Position numbers and translations under genes: made by a program | In this document: piece after piece, positions 7,381 to 15,199 of the stretch | Layout of the letters: the number at the start of each line of letters is the position of its first letter | Position numbering within the stretch: position 1 is the first letter of the stretch | Notes under the pieces: model-generated | Seen by the model: the letters and a program-made list of their open reading frames with translations, nothing else | Told to the model about the DNA's origin: nothing | The model's database searches: none | DNA from: Faecimorpha sp963627615 | Lineage (GTDB): Bacteria > Bacillota > Clostridia > Lachnospirales > Bianqueaceae | Direction of reading: 5' to 3' | DNA: 19,265 nucleotides | Assembly (NCBI GenBank): GCA_963627615.1 | Contig: CAVGBV010000050.1 | Span: 1-19,265 of the forward strand

Positions 7381-8268
7381 TCAATTTTCAAGATCTTCCC
7401 GCAGTACCTGATCAACCATCTTTTTCTGATCTGCGTCCAGAGGCAGAAATGGTCGGCGAGGCAGACCGGCGTCAATTCCCATGGTGGTCAGAATATATTT
7501 GATCGCCGGGAATAAGCCGACACGAACCAGAACTTCCATGATATTATTCGCCTGTACTTGCAGACGGTGCATTTCCGTATGGTCCAGAGATTCATAGGCA
7601 TTCTGAATCTTTTTATAATGCGGATACATAACATTAAAGGTGCTTCCGATGGAGCCGTCGGCGCCCATGGCAAGAGCCGCGGACATGGTTTCATCGTAGC
7701 CATTGAGGACAATGAGATGGGGGTTCAGGTGCTTGATGCGCTCCAGCTGGTAGACAACCTGATTGGTGTGTTTGACACCCAAGATCGCGGGACTTCGGAA
7801 GAGTTCTTGATAGATGGGGTCCTCCAGATGAAATTCCTTGCCGGTATTGCCCGGAAAGTTGTAGATGATGACAGGCATTTCGCAGGCTTCATAAATGTCA
7901 TAATAATACCGGCTGATGGCGCGGGAGTCAAATCCATAATAGAAAGGCGGAGTCGCGGCAATCGCGTCAAATCCAAGCTGTTTTGCGTACCTGGCGTAGC
8001 GGATGGCTTGTTCGGTCGAAAAAGCGCCGACATGCGCAATCAGGACGGCACGGTCCCGATATTCGGATGCGACGGAAAAAGTCTGCATCCGTTCTTCCTC
8101 CGTCATCAAAAAGCACTCAGCAGAGCTGCCGCCGATAAAAAAACCGGGAGCGCCCTGAGATAGATTCATCTCCAGCAGGGCCCGCATGGCGGAAGCGTTG
8201 ATGCTTCCGTCCGCGGAAAAAGGGGTGATGGAAGCAGGGTAGATTTTACCGGCAAGATTTCGATCCAT
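7381..8268 (-). CDS. nanA: DapA-superfamily aldolase, probably N-acetylneuraminate lyase
   Basis: This is a 295-residue class I aldolase of the DHDPS/NAL superfamily. The Schiff-base Lys is K166 (GVKHTN) and the partner Tyr is Y136 (IIYNFPG); the substrate-binding loop is GGSSAECF (46-53). Several stretches favour N-acetylneuraminate lyase, which splits sialic acid into N-acetylmannosamine and pyruvate, over dihydrodipicolinate synthase: LIAHVGAFST, LNGYDETM and GADGSIGSTFNVM closely follow NanA. YNFPG rather than YNIPA is a deviation, so a related sugar-acid aldolase is possible. No nanE, nanK or sialic acid transporter is in view. It is the second gene of an operon, with its ATG overlapping the AAC(6')-like stop (TAATG) and AAAGGAA just upstream. 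There is a further DAP-pathway gene in the window (ddh), but nothing links the two. Confidence 0.75.
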   Translation of the reverse strand: MDRNLAGKIYPASITPFSADGSINASAMRALLEMNLSQGAPGFFIGGSSAECFLMTEEERMQTFSVASEYRDRAVLIAHVGAFSTEQAIRYARYAKQLGFDAIAATPPFYYGFDSRAISRYYYDIYEACEMPVIIYNFPGNTGKEFHLEDPIYQELFRSPAILGVKHTNQVVYQLERIKHLNPHLIVLNGYDETMSAALAMGADGSIGSTFNVMYPHYKKIQNAYESLDHTEMHRLQVQANNIMEVLVRVGLFPAIKYILTTMGIDAGLPRRPFLPLDADQKKMVDQVLREDLEN

Positions 8269-8720
8269 TATGCATGTTCCTTTCGGCTGATTTTTTTGGT
8301 AAAGCAGACAATACGGCCGGCTTCTATAAATCCAGCGTGATGGTGAAAGCTTTGGCTCAGGAGATTGTCGATGCCGCAGTCGCTGGCAAATTCAGTGCAG
8401 TTCATAGAAGCAGCCCAGGCCTCACAGGCATCCAGCAGCTGTCTTGCGTATCCGTGTTTTCTATAGGGAGCACGGACGTAAATTCCCTCCAGATATCCCA
8501 CAGGAGAACTGTCCGTTCCTTCTACATAGTCATGGCGAAGCTGGCACTGCGCGAATCCGACCGGAGATGAACCGTCATACGCCAGAAAAAAGGCGGATTC
8601 GGCGTTATGGAGAATTTCCGACATCTCCGGCGTCAAATCTTCCTGTGTATTTTCCGGCCATAGTTCCAGTGCGAGCATAACAATCTCGCCAAGGTCTGTA
8701 TCCGACGCTTTTTTAATCAT
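8268..8720 (-). CDS. AAC(6')-like aminoglycoside N-acetyltransferase (GNAT)
   Basis: The 150-residue protein is close in length and pattern to aminoglycoside 6'-N-acetyltransferases: LELWPEN (18-24), PVGFAQCQLRHDYVEGT (53-69), SSPVGYLEGIYV (71-82), the acetyl-CoA loop RKHGYARQLL (87-96), CTEFASDCGIDN (108-119) and the final AGFIEAGRIVCFTKKI. Such enzymes acetylate the 6'-amine of kanamycin- or tobramycin-type drugs with acetyl-CoA. Chromosomal members of the family can have other main substrates, so resistance is not established. It has its own promoter, AAAGGAGGA six bases before the ATG, and a TAATG overlap with the aldolase gene. Confidence 0.85.
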   Translation of the reverse strand: MIKKASDTDLGEIVMLALELWPENTQEDLTPEMSEILHNAESAFFLAYDGSSPVGFAQCQLRHDYVEGTDSSPVGYLEGIYVRAPYRKHGYARQLLDACEAWAASMNCTEFASDCGIDNLLSQSFHHHAGFIEAGRIVCFTKKISRKEHA

Positions 8721-8742
8721 ACGGCATCCTCCTTTTTTCTAC

Positions 8743-8770
8743 AGTATAGCATAAGACAGGGAAAAATCAA
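8743..8770 (-). promoter_or_regulatory. Promoter of the aac(6')-like/nanA operon
   Basis: On the minus strand TTGATT (8770-8765), a 16-base spacer and TATACT (8748-8743) form a good promoter. AAAGGAGGA at 8735-8727 follows. Its -35 lies four bases from the -35 of the divergent trmO promoter, so the two polymerase sites probably compete. Confidence 0.72.
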
Positions 8771-8773
8771 GTG

Positions 8774-8802
8774 TTGTAACCCCGCAAAATCTATGCTATA
8801 AT
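8774..8802 (+). promoter_or_regulatory. Promoter of the trmO-GH106-thyX operon
   Basis: TTGTAA (8774-8779), a 17-base spacer and a perfect TATAAT (8797-8802) stand about 40 bases before the trmO start. No other promoter was seen before the thyX terminator. Confidence 0.78.
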
Positions 8803-8843
8803 AACCGTAATGCCGATTTGGCGCGGAAAGGATTGTGAGCAGT

Positions 8844-9545
8844 ATGAAAATCATCGCTCGGGTACGCAGCGATTTTCCCTCAAAGTTCGGAATTCCGAGG
8901 CAAAGCAGTCTTGTGGAAGGGCTGCGCAGCCGGATTGTTTTTGAGCCGGAATTTCGAGATCCGTCGGCGCTGCGAGGCTTGGAGGATTTTTCGTATATAT
9001 GGATTCTGTGGGAATTTTCAATGGCTCACAGAGAAAAGTGGTCTCCCACCGTGCGTCCGCCCAGGCTGGGAGGCAATGAACGCATGGGGGTCTTTGCGAC
9101 AAGATCGCCGTTTCGGCCCAACCCGATCGGACTTTCCAGTGTGCGGCTGGAGAGGATCGAGTGGAAAACGCCGGAGGGGCCGGTATTGCATATTCTGGGA
9201 GCGGATCTTGTTGATGGAACGCCTGTGTATGATATTAAGCCGTATCTGTCGTATACGGACAGTCATCCGGAAGCGTCCGGAGGCTTTGCGGCAGAGCATC
9301 AGAGCGATACGCTGCAGGTTCAGTGTTCGGAGGAGTGGCTTCAGAAGATTCCGCCGGATCAGCGTGACAATGTGCTGGAGATTCTGCGTCAGGATCCGAG
9401 GCCTTCTTATCAGGAGGATCCGGAACGCATTTACGGCATGGAATATGCCGGGATGGAGATACGTTTTCGTGTTGCAGGAGATACATTGACCGTATATCAA
9501 ATATGGATAAAGGGGGAACAAGGGTATGGAGCAAAAGAAGTTTGA
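8844..9545 (+). CDS. trmO: tRNA (N6-threonylcarbamoyladenosine37-N6)-methyltransferase TrmO
   Basis: The product is TrmO (TsaA/VirR-like family), which uses S-adenosylmethionine to methylate t6A37 to m6t6A in ACY-reading tRNAs. The signature GVFATRSPFRPNPIGLS is at residues 82-98 and DGTPVYDIKPY at 124-134. The C-terminal small domain is present (ending in VYQIWIKGEQGYGAKEV), giving 233 residues, as in full-length members. I chose the ATG at 8844 because GAAAGGA (8826-8832) is 11 bases upstream; the in-frame GTG at 8835 would be only two bases from it. The last 20 bases overlap the glycosidase gene, so translation is coupled. Confidence 0.92.
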   Translation: MKIIARVRSDFPSKFGIPRQSSLVEGLRSRIVFEPEFRDPSALRGLEDFSYIWILWEFSMAHREKWSPTVRPPRLGGNERMGVFATRSPFRPNPIGLSSVRLERIEWKTPEGPVLHILGADLVDGTPVYDIKPYLSYTDSHPEASGGFAAEHQSDTLQVQCSEEWLQKIPPDQRDNVLEILRQDPRPSYQEDPERIYGMEYAGMEIRFRVAGDTLTVYQIWIKGEQGYGAKEV

Positions 9546-12500
9546 AGACAAGCTGCGTGCCATGTATGGGGAGATCGAAACCCAGTACCGGCCGGATGTG
9601 CGCTGGTGGCTCGCGGAAGGCATGAACACGGATGAGACTCTGAAGAAGAATGTACAGGAGATCCATGATTCCGGGTTTGGCGCGGCGGAGTTTCTGGCCA
9701 TGCCGGAACCGGGCGCGGATTCTTCGGTGTATGGCTGGGGGTCGGAAGAGTGGACGAGTGATACCCGGCTGATCGTGGCGGAGGCAACCCGGCTGGGATT
9801 GGGATTCAGTCTGACCAGCGGATCGCACTGGGCTACGGCCAATTTGCCGGATACATATGTCTGGAATGGAGAACCGTACAATCCGGATAATAAAGCGGCT
9901 TCCAAGGAGCTGGATTACGCGACGGTGCTGCTGCGCGGCGGGGAGAGTTTTGACGGCGTTCTGCCGTATCCGGTCAAGACCAAGGCCATTGCCGGGGATA
10001 TTCATGGCTCAGCGGCCACCTATACCGTCTATGAGTTTCAGGGTGTCGTTGCGGCGAAACTCTTAAAGGCACGGCCATATTCCGGACAGGAGTACGGCTA
10101 TGCGGAAGGTCTGGGTACGGGTGTGCTGGAGCTGGATTCGCTGACCGATCTCAGCGAGAAGGTCGTCTGCGAAAATGGAGAGTTTCATCTGCGATGGACA
10201 GCGCCGGCGGAGGGAGAGTATGCCCTTTTTGCTTACTGGATGCATGGAACGGGACAGACGGCGTCTCCGTCTGTCAGTACCAATTATACGATCAATTATA
10301 TGGATCGTTACGGCGTACAGGCGCTGATTGATTATTGGGAAGAAGTTGTTTTGACCAAGGAACTGAAGGAGACCATCCGTAAGAATGGCCGTGGTGAGAT
10401 CTATATGGATTCTCTGGAGCTTTTATCTTATGGAGCCGGCGGTATTTTCTGGGGATACGATCTGAAGGAGGAGTTCCTGAAGAGACAGGGATATGATATT
10501 ACCCGGTATCTGCCGTTAATCACGATGGATAAGGCAAGAGTGACAGGACGCTCACCCAAGGAATATGATTATGCCGCAAGCGGAGCGGGAGCGGAAGAGC
10601 TGACGGAGAAGGTACGTGCGGATTACTACCATGTCATCAGCGATATGTATGTAGAGAATGTACTTTTGCCCCTGCAGACATGGCTGCACAGTTTGGGTAT
10701 GACATTGCGTGCGGAGCCCTCTTATGGAGTCAATTTTGAGATCTCCACACCGGCCAGAGCACTGGACGGCGTAGAGACAGAGTCTTTTGCGCAGGCAGCG
10801 GAACTTGATCTCTACCGTGGAATGTCCGGTTCCGCCAATATGTACGGACGGAAATTCTCCAGTGAAACGGGAGCGGTCTTTGGACACAATTATTATTATA
10901 ATATGGATTCCTGGACAGGCCTTTGCCTTCTTCAGTTTTCGGAAGGCGTCAACCGGACGGTATTCCATGGGTATTCGGCAATTGAAGGTTCTGAGTCGGA
11001 TACGATGTGGCCGGGGCATGAAGGAATGTACGCTAAATTCTCAGAACGCTTCAACAGCCGGCAGCCGGCATCCGTACATTATCCGGAATGGACCAGAATG
11101 CTGGGACGCAATCAGAAGGCGCTCCGACAGGGCACGGCGGTGAGGGATCTGGCCATCCTGCGGACGGACTATGCCTTTATCAACTATGGACAGCCAAGAA
11201 AGCATATTGATTTTGAACATAACTATATGATGTATGACTGGGCTTATTTCTGGCAGGATCTGTCACTGCAGCAGGCCGGATATACATATGATTATTTCTC
11301 ACCGCAGCTACTGCTGGATACGGAAAATGTGCGCTGGAGCAAGACGGCTTTGCAGCCGGATGGGACGGCTTACAAGGCGATTCTTCTGTATCAGGAGACT
11401 CTGGAGGCGGACTGCGCGCGGAAACTGCTGGAGATTGCGCAGAGCGGATTGCCGATCCTCTTTGTCAACCATACCAGTGAGGTCGTGACCTATGACGGAC
11501 CGGACCGCAGACATGAGAAAGCGGCAAGCCGCAGTAGTTATCTGATGGATGATGACGCGAAGCTGCAAAAGACAGTTGACGAGATCAAGAAGCTGCCCAA
11601 CGTGCTGGAGCTGAACGGCCCGGAAGAAGTTCTGGACGTACTGCGGGGACTGGGCATTCTGCCTCGCGTTGCCTATGATAAGCCGAACCGCAGGATCCTG
11701 ACATCTTCTAGATGGGACCGGGAGAACAAGATATTCTATACGTTTGTCTACGCCTATAAGTTTGCCGTGGAGCGCGATGAGCCGGCGCATACCTATACGC
11801 TGATGCTGGAGGGGGAAGGTGTGCCTTACAGGATTGACGGATGGAACGGCGAGGTGCGGAAGATCGAGCCATATAAGATAGAAAACGGGCACACGGTGTT
11901 GAGCCTGACATTAAAGAGCGGAGAAGAGGCTCTGATCGCGCTGGATCTGGAGGCACAGCCGGAACTTCATGCGGTGGAGGCCAATACGGAAGTCAGGGCC
12001 GAAGAAGGACTGAAGTTCCGGGCAGAGCATTCCGGATGCTGTCAGGCGGTTCTAAGCGACGGACGGCATGTTGCCAAGGAGATTTTGGTACCGGAAGCAA
12101 TGCCTCTGGAAAAGTGGAATATCGAGATCGAAGACTGGAATGAAGGGGACCGTAAGGTGAATGTCGAGGAGAAGTTCGGCCATACAACACATGAAGTATA
12201 CTATACGACTCGTAAGACAGTCTTGAAATTCACAGATTGCCCGTTGGTTCCATGGAAGAGTCTGCCGGCAGAAAAAGAGCAGCTTGCGCAGCTGGCCGGA
12301 GAGCGGCCCTCCATGGATCAGGTCTCCGGACTGGGACGCTATGAGACAGAAGTGGGGATCCCGGAGAGTTGGGACGGAGCTTACTTGCAGCTGGATTCTA
12401 CCGGCGGCGGTACGGCTATGGTTTGGGTCAATGGAGAAAAGGCAGGACTGATTCCCCTGCGGACACTGCGGATTGACCTCGGCAGATACCTGAAGGCGGG

Positions 12501-12672
12501 CAGAAATACCATCCGTGTTGAGGTCGCAAGCACTCTGACCAACCGGATGATTCAGCGCGAATACGGGAAGATCGCTTCCTGGAATGTAAAATCCTATGAC
12601 ATTCGTGTACAGGATTACGGTATGACAGGAGCGAGACTTATCCCTTATATGGAAAAATCGATTATGGAATGA
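9526..12672 (+). CDS. GH106-like glycoside hydrolase (alpha-L-rhamnosidase type), cytoplasmic
   Basis: This 1048-residue protein opens with a TIM-barrel start typical of GH106-like enzymes: YRPDVRWWLAEGMNTDETLKKNVQEIHDSGFGAAEF (about 21-56), then GLGFSLTSGSHWATA. Further barrel landmarks are MDSLE (E298), LRAEPSYG (E397) and SANMYGRKFSSETG (E447), where GH106 members keep key acidic residues. A C-terminal beta-sandwich of the galactose-binding type (about 940-1040; MVWVNGEKAGLIPL, LKAGRNTIRVEV) closes it. GH106 is known for alpha-L-rhamnosidases acting on plant or microbial polysaccharides. There is no signal peptide or anchor, so it should act inside the cell on imported oligosaccharides, yet no sugar transporter or rhamnose gene is nearby. 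The start ATG has AGGGGGAA (9511-9518) upstream and lies inside trmO. Family placement is moderate; the sugar specificity is inferred. Confidence 0.75.
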   Translation: MEQKKFEDKLRAMYGEIETQYRPDVRWWLAEGMNTDETLKKNVQEIHDSGFGAAEFLAMPEPGADSSVYGWGSEEWTSDTRLIVAEATRLGLGFSLTSGSHWATANLPDTYVWNGEPYNPDNKAASKELDYATVLLRGGESFDGVLPYPVKTKAIAGDIHGSAATYTVYEFQGVVAAKLLKARPYSGQEYGYAEGLGTGVLELDSLTDLSEKVVCENGEFHLRWTAPAEGEYALFAYWMHGTGQTASPSVSTNYTINYMDRYGVQALIDYWEEVVLTKELKETIRKNGRGEIYMDSLELLSYGAGGIFWGYDLKEEFLKRQGYDITRYLPLITMDKARVTGRSPKEYDYAASGAGAEELTEKVRADYYHVISDMYVENVLLPLQTWLHSLGMTLRAEPSYGVNFEISTPARALDGVETESFAQAAELDLYRGMSGSANMYGRKFSSETGAVFGHNYYYNMDSWTGLCLLQFSEGVNRTVFHGYSAIEGSESDTMWPGHEGMYAKFSERFNSRQPASVHYPEWTRMLGRNQKALRQGTAVRDLAILRTDYAFINYGQPRKHIDFEHNYMMYDWAYFWQDLSLQQAGYTYDYFSPQLLLDTENVRWSKTALQPDGTAYKAILLYQETLEADCARKLLEIAQSGLPILFVNHTSEVVTYDGPDRRHEKAASRSSYLMDDDAKLQKTVDEIKKLPNVLELNGPEEVLDVLRGLGILPRVAYDKPNRRILTSSRWDRENKIFYTFVYAYKFAVERDEPAHTYTLMLEGEGVPYRIDGWNGEVRKIEPYKIENGHTVLSLTLKSGEEALIALDLEAQPELHAVEANTEVRAEEGLKFRAEHSGCCQAVLSDGRHVAKEILVPEAMPLEKWNIEIEDWNEGDRKVNVEEKFGHTTHEVYYTTRKTVLKFTDCPLVPWKSLPAEKEQLAQLAGERPSMDQVSGLGRYETEVGIPESWDGAYLQLDSTGGGTAMVWVNGEKAGLIPLRTLRIDLGRYLKAGRNTIRVEVASTLTNRMIQREYGKIASWNVKSYDIRVQDYGMTGARLIPYMEKSIME

Positions 12673-12692
12673 GATAAGAAAGGAAGAGCAAG

Positions 12693-13316
12693 ATGAATGT
12701 AGTAGCACCTTATGTAGAAATTCTGGATACGCTGGATGGAGCGCAGATCCTTAAGAAAATTGAGCTGGCCGGACGTGTATGCTATAAGAGTGAGGGCAGG
12801 ATCACGGAAGGCTCCGCGGAAAAATTTATCAAGAATCTGTTGAAGCGTGGTCATGAATCCGTGTTGGAGCATGAAAAGATCACCGTACGGTTTGTGTGCG
12901 ACCGAGGGGTCACACATGAGATCGTGCGTCACCGTGTAGCTTCTTATAGCCAGGAAAGTTCCAGATATTGCAATTATAGTCCGGATGGGAAAAAGGGTGG
13001 TATGAATTTTATCAAGCCCTGTTTCTGGAGCGAAGATTCCGAGGAGTATCGTTTGTGGTATGAGGCCATGGAGAACGCGGAGCGTTCATACAATGCGCTG
13101 ATCGCGATGGGGGCGAAACCGGAAGAGGCAAGAGATGTTCTGCCGAACAGCCTTAAGACCGAACTTGTTATGACTGCCAATCTGCGGGAGTGGAGACATT
13201 TCTTCAAGATGCGCACGGATAAGGCGGCCCATCCTCAGATGCGGGAGGTAGCGAATATGCTGCTGCAGAAGTTCCGTGAGGAAGTGCCGGTTATATTTGA
13301 CGATATTGAAGCATGA
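12693..13316 (+). CDS. thyX: FAD-dependent thymidylate synthase ThyX
   Basis: The 207-residue product converts dUMP to dTMP using methylene-tetrahydrofolate, FAD and NADPH. The ThyX signature RHRxxSxxxxSxR is intact as RHRVASYSQESSR (residues 79-91). The active-site C-terminal part NSLKTELVMTANLREWRHFFKMR is also present. AAAGGAA lies about ten bases before the ATG, and the gene begins 20 bases after the glycosidase stop, so it is the last gene of the trmO operon. It suggests dTMP synthesis by the flavin route; I cannot tell whether thyA is elsewhere in the genome. Confidence 0.95.
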   Translation: MNVVAPYVEILDTLDGAQILKKIELAGRVCYKSEGRITEGSAEKFIKNLLKRGHESVLEHEKITVRFVCDRGVTHEIVRHRVASYSQESSRYCNYSPDGKKGGMNFIKPCFWSEDSEEYRLWYEAMENAERSYNALIAMGAKPEEARDVLPNSLKTELVMTANLREWRHFFKMRTDKAAHPQMREVANMLLQKFREEVPVIFDDIEA

Positions 13317-13323
13317 TGTGATG

Positions 13324-13353
13324 AAAGGGACGGTTTGAAAGCCGTCCCTTTTA
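13324..13353. terminator. Bidirectional terminator shared by thyX and hcp
   Basis: AAAGGGACGG (13324-13333) pairs with CCGTCCCTTT (13342-13351) around an 8-base loop. T residues follow on the plus side (TTTTAT), and the matching A-tract gives T residues on the minus side. It sits between the two convergent stops, which are only 39 bases apart. Confidence 0.9.
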
Positions 13354-13355
13354 TC

Positions 13356-15026
13356 TTAGACAATCTGTTTCAGGCAGCTTTTGAGGTCATCTTCCGCATT
13401 GGAGATGGCCTTCAGTGCAAAGGTATCGGTCAGGTATTGGAGTACGTTGGGACTGAGAAAGGCAGGGAGCGCAGGACCGAGATAGATGTTTTTGACGCCG
13501 AGGCTGAGCAGTGCCAGAAGGTCGGCGACAGCCTTTTGTTCATACCAGGAGAGGATGATGGAAAGCGGCAGATGATTGACGTCCGTGTTAAAAGCGTCGG
13601 CCAGAGCGGTTACAATGCGGATGGCTGAATAGACATCATTGCACTGCCCGATATCCAGAAGGCGGGGGAGTCCCGCGATTTCTCCAAAGTCCAATTTGTT
13701 GAAACGGTATTTCCCGCAGGCAAGTGTCAGAAGCATACAGTCTTGCGGTACTTTCTTGGCAAATTCAGTATAGTAATTGCGTCCTGGTCTTGCGCCGTCA
13801 CAGCCTCCGATCAGGAAAAAGTGACGGATCTTGCCGGATTTTACGCAATCTACAATCTCTTCGGCTCGTTCCAGAACCGCATGATGCCCAAATCCGACCA
13901 GAATCTCCTGAACCTCTTGGTCTTCGGGAAAACCGCCCAGCTCCAGAGCGTGCTGTATGATCTCACTGAAGTCCTTTTCGCCGTTGGCATCTTTCGGAAT
14001 ATGCCGGACACCCTCCCAGCCGACGACATTGGTCGTATAGATCCGGTCTTGATAGGAGGAGCGGGGACGCATCAGGCAGTTGGTGGTCATTAGAATACAG
14101 CCCGGCAGATGGTCGAACTGTTTTTGCTGGTCCTGCCAGGCACCGCCGAAGTTGCCGATAAGATGCGGATATTTCCGTAATCCTTCATAACCGTGCCCAG
14201 GCAGCATCTCTCCATGGGTGTAGATATGGATCCCCGTACCTTTGGTTTGTTCCAGCAGTATCTCCAGATCTTTGAGGTCATGGCCCGATACAATGATAAA
14301 GGGCCCTTTTTTTATATGAACATTGACCTTATGCGGGAATGGCTGGCCATAGATCTGGGTATTGGCTTCGTCCAGGACACGCATTACTTCGATTGCCATT
14401 TCTCCGGTACGCATGGTCATACGGATCCATTCCTCTACGGAGAGAGAATCATCTGTCAGAGACTCCAGAGCAAGAATATAAAAATCATCGACCTGATCAC
14501 TGTAATAGCCAAGCTCCCGTGCCTGATGCCCATAGGCGCTGATTCCTTTCAGGCCATAGAGGATCGTTTGGCGCAGGGAGCGGACGTCCGGATCCAATGC
14601 CTTATCATACATGATTCCGGCGATGGGGGCATCATGCAGCATCTCGGTTTTGCTCTCCGGCAGATTGTAGAGTGCCGCCGCGGCATGAGGATTCGAAGAA
14701 GCTTGACTGCGCAGTGATTCTTTGATCTTTTGGGATTCTCTTAGCAGCGCTACATGTGCGTCCGCATCAAAATTTACGTTGGTTAGGGTTGTAAAGAGTA
14801 CATTCTCTAAAAAGCGTACGATATTCTTATCCGCATGAGAGTCGGCGCCAATGGTAGATTTGGCGTAGCAGCTGATGCCTTTGGCCTGATAGAGCAGCAG
14901 ATCCTGCAGATTGGCGATCTCCGGTGTTTTACCGCAGACACCGAGTTTAGTACAGCCCTTTCCATTGGCGGTCTGTTCGCATTGATAGCAGAACATTTCA
15001 TAATGAAGATCCATATTGTTGCCCAT
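13356..15026 (-). CDS. hcp: Hybrid cluster protein (hydroxylamine/NO reductase), class I
   Basis: This is a full-length 556-residue Hcp. The N-terminal cysteines C13, C16, C25 and C31 have the spacing C-x2-C-x8-C-x5-C of class I proteins from strict anaerobes. All expected hybrid-cluster ligands are seen: the His in VSGHDLKD, the Glu in THGEMLPGHGY, and the Cys residues in TTNCLMRP, GGCDGARPG, TLACGKYRFN and DIGQCND, then the Glu in SWYEQKA. Hcp reduces hydroxylamine in vitro and nitric oxide in vivo, protecting against nitrosative stress in the cytoplasm. No hcr reductase gene is alongside, as is usual for class I. The start has GGAGGG six bases upstream. It is a single-gene unit ended by the shared terminator. 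Confidence 0.96.
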   Translation of the reverse strand: MGNNMDLHYEMFCYQCEQTANGKGCTKLGVCGKTPEIANLQDLLLYQAKGISCYAKSTIGADSHADKNIVRFLENVLFTTLTNVNFDADAHVALLRESQKIKESLRSQASSNPHAAAALYNLPESKTEMLHDAPIAGIMYDKALDPDVRSLRQTILYGLKGISAYGHQARELGYYSDQVDDFYILALESLTDDSLSVEEWIRMTMRTGEMAIEVMRVLDEANTQIYGQPFPHKVNVHIKKGPFIIVSGHDLKDLEILLEQTKGTGIHIYTHGEMLPGHGYEGLRKYPHLIGNFGGAWQDQQKQFDHLPGCILMTTNCLMRPRSSYQDRIYTTNVVGWEGVRHIPKDANGEKDFSEIIQHALELGGFPEDQEVQEILVGFGHHAVLERAEEIVDCVKSGKIRHFFLIGGCDGARPGRNYYTEFAKKVPQDCMLLTLACGKYRFNKLDFGEIAGLPRLLDIGQCNDVYSAIRIVTALADAFNTDVNHLPLSIILSWYEQKAVADLLALLSLGVKNIYLGPALPAFLSPNVLQYLTDTFALKAISNAEDDLKSCLKQIV

Positions 15027-15075
15027 AGAATTCCCTCCATAATATTTTTACGGTAGTATTCGCAAAACCAGAAAA

Positions 15076-15081
15076 AGTATA
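15076..15081 (-). promoter_or_regulatory. Candidate -10 of hcp
   Basis: TATACT on the minus strand, about 50 bases before the hcp start, is the best -10 in the 173-base divergent space. No convincing -35 sits 16-18 bases upstream, so an activator may be needed. I could not recognise an HcpR or CRP/FNR palindrome with confidence. Confidence 0.35.
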
Positions 15082-15153
15082 CTTTGTAAAATCGATGTGA
15101 AATGTCCATCCAGATAGCTAAAATATTACATGGAAGAATGGGGAGCCTTGCGG

Positions 15154-15159
15154 TATAAT
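15154..15159 (+). promoter_or_regulatory. Candidate -10 of the second MATE gene
   Basis: A perfect TATAAT lies about 40 bases before the MATE start. The -35 region at the right distance (TGGAAG, 15131-15136) is poor, so the promoter may be weak or activator-dependent. The rest of the 173-base space between hcp and this gene holds nothing else I recognise. Confidence 0.5.
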
Positions 15160-15199
15160 GAACGCATGTCTAAGTTACAGAAGGGAAGTTGAGATTTGA

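Noticed and set aside
7381..8268. Dihydrodipicolinate synthase (dapA) as the name for the aldolase
   Set aside because: The LIAHVG, NGYDE and GADGSIGST stretches follow N-acetylneuraminate lyase better than DapA, although the superfamily is the same.
8835..8843. GTG at 8835 as the trmO start
   Set aside because: It is only two bases from the ribosome site; ATG 8844 has proper spacing and matches the usual N-terminus.
9018..10005. Two long minus-strand open frames (295 and 256 codons)
   Set aside because: They are antisense to trmO and the glycosidase. Their Arg/Pro/Ser-rich translations are typical of the reverse of GC-rich codons.
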